NCBI GenBank assembly: GCA_012511845.1 | Contig: JAAZFF010000009.1 | Location: forward strand, 1 to 6,663 | Direction: 5' to 3' | DNA: 6,663 bases | Source: Lentisphaerota bacterium | GTDB lineage: Bacteria > Verrucomicrobiota > Kiritimatiellia > RFP12 > UBA3636 | Shown: positions 1 to 5,055 of the stretch, piece by piece | Layout of the letters: every line of letters begins with the position of its first letter | How positions within the stretch are numbered: position 1 is the first letter of the stretch | Program-made: the position numbers and the translations under genes | Notes under the pieces: model-generated | What the model was told of the DNA's origin: nothing | Databases searched by the model: none | What the model saw: the letters and a program-made list of their open reading frames with translations, nothing else

Positions 1-2
1 GG

Positions 3-1418
3 ATTGCAGGGTTGGGTAAAGATGCCGATTTTGAGCTTTCTATTCTCGATGATGGTCGCTCGGCTCATATAAAGGCAAAAGCTGAAGGTGGTCTTTATTT
101 TGAGCGACTCTTATTTCTGACGAACGGCTATAATATTGCCATCATAGATTCATTAAGAAACTCTTCTGATGTGGCAGTGTCTGTACCGCGCCACAAAATC
201 GTCCTGGGTCCGATGGAGCTGAAAGACAAAAACTCCAGTGATCTTGAGCTGGCTGTCAGCATAAGCTCCAGTCAGAATGGCAGGCAAAATGTCTCCGAGA
301 TAAACAGCAAGACAAAGCGTACAGGATTTACCAGTCAGTTTGGAGCTGCCGGCGGCGGTTGCAGTGCCGCTACTGTTCCGCTTACTTCACCTCTTTCTGT
401 TTCTTCCGTCAGGGAGGCAGATGTTTCTTGGCTTGCGGTGCGTGAACGCTTCTTCGTTCAAGTTCTTACCCCTGCCTCGCACAGCCCTGCTATGGAATCA
501 ACTGCTTGGCGAAATCCATCGGCACCGGGTAATGCCCTTCAGATAAAACGTGTTTCGGCTGCACTGATTGAAGATGAGACAGTGCTTGAGCCGGGAGCTT
601 CCGTATCGAAAGAACATTCGCTGTTCATCGGTCCGCGTAAAATGTCTGAGCTGAGGAAAATGGGTTCTGAGTACACTAAGATAATGAGTTTCGGTACCTG
701 GGCTTTTTTCTGCAAGATGCTTTTGGATTTGCTCAATTTTCTTTATAGCATAATTCCAAATTATGGAATAGCTATTATTCTTCTGACGGCACTGGTGCGC
801 CTTTTACTCTTCCCTGTTAATAAAAGGAATGCCGAGAGCATGCGCAAGATGGCTGAGGTACAGCCTCTTATAAAGGAAGTTCAGGAAAAGTATAAAGACG
901 ATCCGAAAAAATTGCAGGCAGAGACAATGAGGATTTACGGGGAGAAAAAAATAAATCCCTTGGCAAGCTGTCTGCCGATGTTTATCCAGCTTCCAATCTT
1001 TATTGCACTTTTTACTGTTTTGCGTTCGGCTGTTGAATTGCGGTATGCTTCATTCCTGTGGATATCCGATCTTTCGGCACCGGAGAATCTGTTCAGGGAA
1101 CATTTTGGGTTCGGGGTAAATATCTTACCCATTGCGATGGCTCTTACAATGGCTTTGCAATCATCTCTTACTCCAACTACGGGAGATCGTCAGCAACAGA
1201 GAATGATGATGGTCATGATGCCTGTAATGATGCTGCTGATTTGTTATAACTTCGCCTCGGCACTCAGCCTTTATTGGACAGTATCACAAGTGCTTGCTAT
1301 TGCCGGGCTGTTGTGGAGTCGCAGAAAACGGGAAAGAGATTCGGGCGAGTCGGAAGCAGTTCTTGTCAAGGAAACAAGGCAGATGCGTCGTGACAGACTT
1401 CGTCGTGAAAGTAGATAA
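3..1418 (+). CDS. yidC: Membrane protein insertase YidC, 5'-truncated by window edge
   Basis: YidC (Oxa1/Alb3 family) inserts and folds inner-membrane proteins, alone or with SecYEG. The frame is open to the left edge, so the TTG at 12 is not a credible start: the N-terminal membrane anchor and first part of the periplasmic domain lie outside the window. Numbering from that TTG, residues 1-220 are the rest of the periplasmic beta-rich domain, including a Gly/Ala/Ser/Thr-rich stretch near 108-133. The conserved insertase core follows: a segment at about 228-248, then the helix with LTALVRLLLFP, whose Arg263 matches the essential groove arginine of the family (R366 in E. coli). Next comes the charged cytoplasmic coiled-coil hairpin (about 270-312), NPLASCLPMFIQLPIFIALF (315-334), and two further helices at about 370-385 and 400-436. 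The tail is Arg-rich, as is usual for ribosome contact. It ends 40 bases before the ABC exporter gene, probably in one operon. Identification is firm. Confidence 0.96.
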   Translation: MAGLGKDADFELSILDDGRSAHIKAKAEGGLYFERLLFLTNGYNIAIIDSLRNSSDVAVSVPRHKIVLGPMELKDKNSSDLELAVSISSSQNGRQNVSEINSKTKRTGFTSQFGAAGGGCSAATVPLTSPLSVSSVREADVSWLAVRERFFVQVLTPASHSPAMESTAWRNPSAPGNALQIKRVSAALIEDETVLEPGASVSKEHSLFIGPRKMSELRKMGSEYTKIMSFGTWAFFCKMLLDLLNFLYSIIPNYGIAIILLTALVRLLLFPVNKRNAESMRKMAEVQPLIKEVQEKYKDDPKKLQAETMRIYGEKKINPLASCLPMFIQLPIFIALFTVLRSAVELRYASFLWISDLSAPENLFREHFGFGVNILPIAMALTMALQSSLTPTTGDRQQQRMMMVMMPVMMLLICYNFASALSLYWTVSQVLAIAGLLWSRRKRERDSGESEAVLVKETRQMRRDRLRRESR

Positions 1419-1444
1419 GTTTTAATAATTGCTTCATAAAATGC

Positions 1445-1452
1445 AGGTAGGG
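1445..1452 (+). promoter_or_regulatory. Ribosome binding site that decides the exporter start
   Basis: The stretch AGGTAGGG carries two overlapping Shine-Dalgarno-like cores and ends six bases before the ATG at 1459. It supports that ATG over the upstream in-frame TTG at 1429 and ATG at 1441, neither of which has a purine-rich site at suitable distance. A GTG at 1456 is directly adjacent and cannot be excluded. Confidence 0.6.
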
Positions 1453-1458
1453 AAAGTG

Positions 1459-3423
1459 ATGTCGAGGAGTACAGACAAGAAAAAAGTAAAGCTTCAAAAG
1501 GACGATCTTCAAACTTTTTACAGGCTTCTGAGCTTTGCGAAACCTTACTTTTGGCGTTTGGTTATCGGGTCTGTCTGTTCTGTGCTTGGAGGGGGCTCTA
1601 TTCTTGCCATTCTCCTTACCGGTAAAAGCTTGATAGGCTTTATTATTGAGAGTCCGACCTTTTCTTTTACTGAAGATGTGCCTGCAATGGAGGCATCTGC
1701 CTTTGCGGTGGATGAGGCAGGTGAAATGGTTCCGGATGCATCTGCGCCGGCAGAAACTGAAGCTCCGGCAACTGATGTTTCCGGAACGCTCTTTAGCAAG
1801 TTCATCTCAGATTCGGATTTAAAGAGACTTGAGCAACAGGGTGTATCATCTCTGCTGACAATGAGCGGAGTGCTGATGCTCCTTATTCTGATAAACTCTC
1901 TGGCAACGTTTGGCAGTGTTTACTATTTGCAGTGGGTTGGGCAGAGGATCGTAATGGACTTGCGGGTAAAACTTTTTTCCCACCTGCAAAAACTTTCCAT
2001 CTCCTTTTGTAATACCTCCAGCAGCGGGGATATGATATCGAGGGCTATTGCAGACACCCAGCTTTTGCAGAACTCAGTTACCAATATAGTTATTGATGCT
2101 ATACGTCAGCCGATTACATTTTTAGTTGTTTTAGGGTATGTTCTTGTAGATGAATGGCAACTGGCACTGTTCTCGGTTGTGTTTTTCCCTGCTGTAATTG
2201 TGCCTATTGTTTTAATAGGAAGACGCTTGCGCCGTATAAGCCGGGAGGGACAACGTTGCCTGGCGGACCTAACATCAGTGATGAAGGAGTCGCTCGATGG
2301 TGTAGTCGTTGTAAAAGCTTTTGGGCAAGAGGCGAGGGAGGAAGCACGTTTTGACGAACAGTGCCGGAAGTTTTTCCATCGCATGGTCAGTGCAGCCAAA
2401 GCAAAGGCGCTTAATGACCCGATTACGCATATTATCGGCGGTATCGGCGGTGTAGGCGTTTTGGTTTATGCCTTGATAGCAAAAATGCCGATTAAGGATT
2501 GCATAATATTTGCCTGCGCTATTTGGGCAATGTATGAGCCTGTGAAGAAAATCGGTCGCATATTTATGGAAATCCAGCAGAGTTCAGCGCCGGCAGATCG
2601 TATATTTGAAATTATTGATGCTCCGGTAACGATTTCGGATTCTCCAGATGCTGTAGAAATATCTGATCCGTTGCAACATATCGAGTTCCGCAATATTGCT
2701 TTTAATTATGGAACGAAGGATGTGTTCACTAATCTGAATTTGAAAATTGAGAATGGGACAAGCCTGGCTGTTGTCGGACCTTCAGGGGGAGGGAAAACAA
2801 CTCTTGTAGGTCTTCTGATGAGATTTTTTGATCCGATATCCGGGGAAATACTTCGTAATGGTGAAGATATACGGAAGTACACAATGAAGTCTGTACGGGC
2901 GAATATCGGATTTGTCATGCAAGATACATTCCTGTTTAATTCAACGATAGCTGATAACATTGCGTACGGAAATCCGGAAGCTACACGTGAGGAAATAGAA
3001 AATGCTGCAAAGCTTGCCCATGCTCATGAATTTATTCTTGAAAAAGAAGAAGGTTACGATACTGTAGTCGGTGAGCGCGGTGTTTCGCTTTCAGGAGGGC
3101 AGAAACAAAGGATAGCAATTGCACGGGCATTGCTGCGCAACCCCGGACTTTTGATTCTTGATGAGGCAACGAGCGCACTCGATACAGAATCAGAGCGTAA
3201 TGTTCAGGCTGCAATAGAGGGGTTGATGGGACGCATGACCATGATTGTGATAGCACACAGGCTTTCGACAATTGTCAAGTGCGACTACGTTGCGGTAGTT
3301 GCAAATGGAGGTATAGCCGAGTTCGGTACTCATGCTGAACTCCTGGCAAAACGCGGGTTATATACTCGCCTGCATGAGCTTCAGTTCGGCTCCTGCAGTA
3401 ACGGTACGGATGTCGCCGTTTGA
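1459..3423 (+). CDS. msbA: MsbA-like lipid flippase, ABC exporter with fused TMD-NBD
   Basis: A 654-residue half-transporter that would act as a homodimer in the inner membrane, probably flipping lipid A-core or a similar glycolipid at the cost of ATP. Membrane segments are visible at about 33-60, 131-155, 213-232, 236-254, 323-343 and 347-363, followed by the nucleotide-binding domain from about 400. All ATPase motifs are intact: Walker A GPSGGGKT (440-447), Q-loop Gln488 in VMQDTFLF, signature LSGGQ (544-548), Walker B LLILDE with Asp568 and catalytic Glu569, and the H-loop His600 in IAHRLST. The ATG at 1459 is chosen for its ribosome binding site; an in-frame TTG at 1429 would add ten residues. 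Unusually, the loop between helices 1 and 2 (about 65-127) is long, acidic and Ala/Pro-rich, which explains most of the excess over the roughly 580 residues of E. coli MsbA. Its place between yidC and a lipid A-type acyltransferase supports a lipid-export role, but substrate cannot be read from sequence, and a different type IV ABC exporter is possible. Confidence 0.9.
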   Translation: MSRSTDKKKVKLQKDDLQTFYRLLSFAKPYFWRLVIGSVCSVLGGGSILAILLTGKSLIGFIIESPTFSFTEDVPAMEASAFAVDEAGEMVPDASAPAETEAPATDVSGTLFSKFISDSDLKRLEQQGVSSLLTMSGVLMLLILINSLATFGSVYYLQWVGQRIVMDLRVKLFSHLQKLSISFCNTSSSGDMISRAIADTQLLQNSVTNIVIDAIRQPITFLVVLGYVLVDEWQLALFSVVFFPAVIVPIVLIGRRLRRISREGQRCLADLTSVMKESLDGVVVVKAFGQEAREEARFDEQCRKFFHRMVSAAKAKALNDPITHIIGGIGGVGVLVYALIAKMPIKDCIIFACAIWAMYEPVKKIGRIFMEIQQSSAPADRIFEIIDAPVTISDSPDAVEISDPLQHIEFRNIAFNYGTKDVFTNLNLKIENGTSLAVVGPSGGGKTTLVGLLMRFFDPISGEILRNGEDIRKYTMKSVRANIGFVMQDTFLFNSTIADNIAYGNPEATREEIENAAKLAHAHEFILEKEEGYDTVVGERGVSLSGGQKQRIAIARALLRNPGLLILDEATSALDTESERNVQAAIEGLMGRMTMIVIAHRLSTIVKCDYVAVVANGGIAEFGTHAELLAKRGLYTRLHELQFGSCSNGTDVAV

Positions 3424-3465
3424 AAATGAACTTAATCAAGCAGTATTTGGCATTGCATATAGAAG

Positions 3466-4461
3466 ATGTTTATTGAACGAATTCAGGTTTTTATTAAAAA
3501 TACCTTTCGTATTATTCGCAGAATAATTACAAGGCTGATAGAACTTCCATTTGTTTTATCAGCCTTTTGCATTATTCCGCTTCTTACACGAAAAGCAGAA
3601 TTGCGACTGGCGCGTTTTGTGGGGCGGCTGATAAGTGGTCCGCTGGGCAAAAAGAAAAAGAAGGTTGCCTTGACAAATATGGATATTGTTTATGGCGATT
3701 CTAAAACCCCGGCAGAGAAAGAGGAGCTGTATCGTCAACAGTGTGAACATTTTGCGATGATACTTCTCGACTATTTCTGGTTTTCCCGTAAAACTTCAGA
3801 ACGGGTAGCGAAGTTTTGTGTAATGGAAGAACCGGAGCTTGAGCGCCGGATTGCCGGAGACAGTCCGGGATTTTTTCATACATCGCACATCGGAAACTGG
3901 GAAATAGGCGGTCAATATGTTGCCTTGAGGGGACGTTTGATAACAAGTGTCTTCAGGCCATTGGGTACGAAGTTGACAATGCAGCTTTTATTGCGCTTTC
4001 GGGAAGCAACCGGGCAGACAACTGTTGCCAGGGAAGGAGCAGTTGTAGGAATCCTGCGTACTTTTAAAGATAATGGTCTGGTAGCAGTGCTGCTCGATCA
4101 GCATACAGATCTGGTAGACGGCGGCATATATCTGGATTTCTTCGGCCTTCCGGCAGCATTTTCAAACGTTATAGGTCAGATATCAAATAAGCATAGTGTG
4201 CCGATTTCCTCTGTCGGTATAATTTATAACAGGGATCTGGACAGGTATATTGTCAAATCGTATGGTTCTATTTCAGGGGAAGAAGCTGCAAATATGAAAC
4301 CGGAGGAAATAACAAAATGGATTGTACAAAATACAGAGAAAATGATCCTCGATGCTCCAGGGCAATGGTTATGGACGTATCGGAGATGGAAACGCTTTCG
4401 TCCATCCGATGACAAATCCCGTTTCCCCTACTACGCGGTTTTGGATACTTCAGCAGAATAA
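3466..4461 (+). CDS. Lipid A late-acyltransferase family protein (LpxL/HtrB-like)
   Basis: A 331-residue protein of the LpxL/LpxM/HtrB family, which transfers acyl chains from acyl-ACP to lipid A precursors at the cytoplasmic face of the inner membrane. The N-terminus (1-60) is basic and hydrophobic, including IELPFVLSAFCIIPLL, as expected of a membrane anchor, and is followed by a lysine cluster (GKKKKKVALTNM). The catalytic HX4E motif is HIGNWE, His141 to Glu146. Further family hallmarks are FRPLGTK after the motif, LLDQHTD in the middle and the C-terminal QWLWTYRRWKR block. ATG 3466 is the first possible start, since an in-frame TAG lies at 3460, but its only purine-rich site (AGAAG) abuts the codon, so initiation signals are weak. 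A later start (for example TTG 3601) would remove the hydrophobic anchor. The gene begins 42 bases after the exporter, so co-transcription is likely. Two hairpins lie inside its first 100 bases. Which acylation step it performs (LpxL, LpxM or a non-lipid A lipid) is not determinable, so no symbol is given. Confidence 0.87.
   Translation: MFIERIQVFIKNTFRIIRRIITRLIELPFVLSAFCIIPLLTRKAELRLARFVGRLISGPLGKKKKKVALTNMDIVYGDSKTPAEKEELYRQQCEHFAMILLDYFWFSRKTSERVAKFCVMEEPELERRIAGDSPGFFHTSHIGNWEIGGQYVALRGRLITSVFRPLGTKLTMQLLLRFREATGQTTVAREGAVVGILRTFKDNGLVAVLLDQHTDLVDGGIYLDFFGLPAAFSNVIGQISNKHSVPISSVGIIYNRDLDRYIVKSYGSISGEEAANMKPEEITKWIVQNTEKMILDAPGQWLWTYRRWKRFRPSDDKSRFPYYAVLDTSAE
3511..3527 (+). other. Short perfect inverted repeat inside acyltransferase 5' end
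   Basis: ATTATTC (3511-3517) and GAATAAT (3521-3527) are perfect inverted copies around a GCA triloop, giving a 7-bp AT-rich stem in RNA. It lies within codons 16-21 of the acyltransferase frame and ends three bases before a longer hairpin. On its own it is weak and could be chance; the tandem arrangement is what makes it worth listing. Confidence 0.45.
3531..3568 (+). terminator. Terminator-like hairpin inside the acyltransferase gene
   Basis: Bases 3531-3544 pair with 3553-3566 in an uninterrupted 14-bp stem (one G-U pair, the rest Watson-Crick) around an 8-base loop TTCCATTT. The stem base is AAGGCTGATA against TATCAGCCTT, and the transcript continues with four U residues in total (3565-3568), two of them in the stem. 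This looks like a modest intrinsic terminator or attenuator. It lies in codons 22-35 of the acyltransferase, so it would act against the downstream part of the operon unless translation keeps it open. The structure is seen directly; the terminating function is inferred and the U-tract is short. Confidence 0.5.
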
Positions 4462-4500
4462 GAAATCTATTTTTGAAAAAACAAAAAAAATCTGGAAAAA

Positions 4501-4529
4501 TTGTGTTTCACTCTTGCAATCATTATAGT
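4501..4529 (+). promoter_or_regulatory. Candidate sigma70-type promoter upstream of rpsO (distal)
   Basis: TTGTGT (4501-4506) and TATAGT (4524-4529) are separated by 17 bases, the optimal spacing for a sigma70-like factor. The region just upstream (4464-4500) is very A-rich with A/T tracts, which could serve as an UP element. It overlaps a second candidate shifted 13-14 bases downstream. Confidence 0.45.
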
Positions 4530-4543
4530 GTTTGTGCTATATT
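4514..4543 (+). promoter_or_regulatory. Candidate sigma70-type promoter upstream of rpsO (proximal, extended -10)
   Basis: TTGCAA (4514-4519) and TATATT (4538-4543) are 18 bases apart. The -10 is preceded by TGC, an extended -10 element, which makes this the better of the two overlapping candidates. Transcription would begin near 4550 and leave a leader of about 45 bases before the rpsO start, consistent with rpsO-pnp being separately expressed from the envelope genes upstream. Confidence 0.6.
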
Positions 4544-4576
4544 ACGCTTCCTTATCAAACAAAAAAATAACAGTTC

Positions 4577-4581
4577 AAGGA
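4577..4581 (+). promoter_or_regulatory. rpsO ribosome binding site with long spacing
   Basis: AAGGA is the only clear Shine-Dalgarno match in the short rpsO leader, but it ends 13 bases before the ATG at 4595, longer than the usual 5-9. Its last A is also the first base of an ATG (4581) that opens a five-codon reading frame whose TGA overlaps the rpsO start. Confidence 0.5.
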
Positions 4582-4594
4582 TGGCAATAACGTT

Positions 4595-4858
4595 ATGAGC
4601 CAAGTCGATATCCAAACAGTACGTAAACAATTCAGATTGCATGAGACCGATACAGGTTCTTGTGATGTACAGGTTGCAGTTCTCACAAAGAGAATAGAGC
4701 ATCTTACGCAACATTTAAAAGACAACAAGAAAGATCAGAATTCCCGGCGCGGGCTTATCAGAATGGTCAACAACCGCCGAAGTCTCCTCGATTATTTGAA
4801 ACGTAAGGACGAGACACGTTATAGAGAGCTTATAAAAGAGCTTGGCTTACGTCGCTAG
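4595..4858 (+). CDS. rpsO: Small ribosomal subunit protein S15 (uS15)
   Basis: S15 is a primary 16S rRNA-binding protein that binds the central-domain three-way junction and later forms an inter-subunit bridge with 23S rRNA. The 87-residue product matches the normal length of 87-89. Family landmarks are visible: HETDTGSCDVQVAVLTKRI (16-34) covering the DTGS turn, then HLTQHLKDNKKDQNSRRGL (36-54) with His40, Asp47 and Ser50 at the positions of the conserved rRNA-contacting residues, and the closing LLDYLKRKD and LGLRR blocks. The usual HH or similar pair before SRRG is QN here, and the preceding EHKKD-type motif is DNKKD, mild substitutions. It is followed by pnp, the partner found beside rpsO in many bacteria. 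Its short leader shows no obvious room for an E. coli-type autoregulatory pseudoknot upstream of the start, although a structure using coding bases cannot be excluded. Identification is certain. Confidence 0.98.
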   Translation: MSQVDIQTVRKQFRLHETDTGSCDVQVAVLTKRIEHLTQHLKDNKKDQNSRRGLIRMVNNRRSLLDYLKRKDETRYRELIKELGLRR

Positions 4859-4872
4859 CTGTCTGTTTTAAC

Positions 4873-4895
4873 CCTGTCATGGAAGTCATGACAGG
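4873..4895 (+). terminator. Stem-loop after rpsO; weak terminator or processing hairpin
   Basis: CCTGTCATG (4873-4881) pairs perfectly with CATGACAGG (4887-4895) around a 5-base loop GAAGT, starting 14 bases after the rpsO stop. No U-run follows (the next bases are ATTTAGC), so it is a poor intrinsic terminator. It is better read as partial attenuation or as a 3'-end-protecting or RNase-processed hairpin between rpsO and pnp, as is known for this pair in enterobacteria. Confidence 0.6.
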
Positions 4896-4904
4896 ATTTA
4901 GCTG

Positions 4905-4932
4905 GCTCCGGGTATGGTTTAAAACGCGGAGC
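4905..4932 (+). other. Second inverted repeat in the rpsO-pnp spacer
   Basis: GCTCCG (4905-4910) pairs with CGGAGC (4927-4932) around a 16-base loop; two flanking G-U pairs could lengthen the stem to eight. A short CCTTTTACC follows at 4938-4946, so it may add to transcription attenuation after rpsO. The large loop makes it less stable than the preceding hairpin. Confidence 0.35.
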
Positions 4933-4950
4933 TGTCGCCTTTTACCTGAT

Positions 4951-4956
4951 TATAAT
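4951..4956 (+). promoter_or_regulatory. Consensus -10 box, possible pnp promoter
   Basis: A perfect TATAAT lies about 100 bases before the pnp start, just after the two spacer hairpins. No good -35 hexamer is present 16-18 bases upstream, where the sequence is GGAGCT-like. If active it would give a leader of roughly 90 bases for pnp, matching the arrangement in E. coli where pnp has its own promoter downstream of rpsO. Function is inferred. Confidence 0.35.
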
Positions 4957-4979
4957 AAAGGCATTGTAAAATCATAAAA

Positions 4980-5039
4980 GCGGCGCGTCTGGTAGAAGCA
5001 TCACGACATGTTTATGACGTTTTAAGTCTGGTTTGCCGC
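4980..5039 (+). promoter_or_regulatory. Possible structured pnp leader (long-range stem with inner hairpin)
   Basis: GCGGC (4980-4984) is complementary to GCCGC (5035-5039), which ends just before the pnp ribosome binding site. Inside lies a small hairpin, ACG-A-CAT (5003-5009) against ATG-A-CGT (5014-5020), with one A-A mismatch and loop GTTT. The geometry recalls the pnp leader stem-loop of E. coli, which RNase III cuts and PNPase degrades to repress its own synthesis. The pairings are short, so a real regulatory fold is only a hypothesis. Confidence 0.3.
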
Positions 5040-5043
5040 ACAC

Positions 5044-5048
5044 AGGAG
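5044..5048 (+). promoter_or_regulatory. pnp ribosome binding site
   Basis: AGGAG lies seven bases before the ATG at 5056, an ideal Shine-Dalgarno site. It fixes the pnp start and lies immediately beside the possible leader stem. Confidence 0.8.
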
Positions 5049-5055
5049 TCTATAA

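Noticed and set aside
12..14. TTG as the start codon of the yidC frame
   Set aside because: The frame stays open to the left edge, the product would lack the N-terminal membrane anchor needed by Gram-negative YidC, and no ribosome binding site is visible; the gene is simply cut by the window.
1386..1408. Direct repeat CGTCGTGA at 1386-1393 and 1401-1408 near the yidC stop
   Set aside because: Both copies encode parts of the Arg-rich C-terminal tail in the same frame family of codons, so the repetition follows from amino acid composition.
3314..3345. Inverted repeat around GAGTTC / GAACTC near the exporter 3' end
   Set aside because: The Watson-Crick stem is only six base pairs, extension needs G-U pairs, there is no U-run and it lies in conserved coding sequence ahead of the stop codon.
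4464..4500. Possible intrinsic terminator for the acyltransferase gene in the A/T-tract region
   Set aside because: The T5 and A tracts are too close to form a hairpin and there is no GC-containing stem; it is better viewed as promoter-proximal AT-rich DNA.
4987..5032. Seven-base direct repeat GTCTGGT (4987-4993 and 5026-5032) in the pnp leader as a possible operator
   Set aside because: Two short copies about 39 bases apart are expected by chance at this length and there is no associated regulator in the window.
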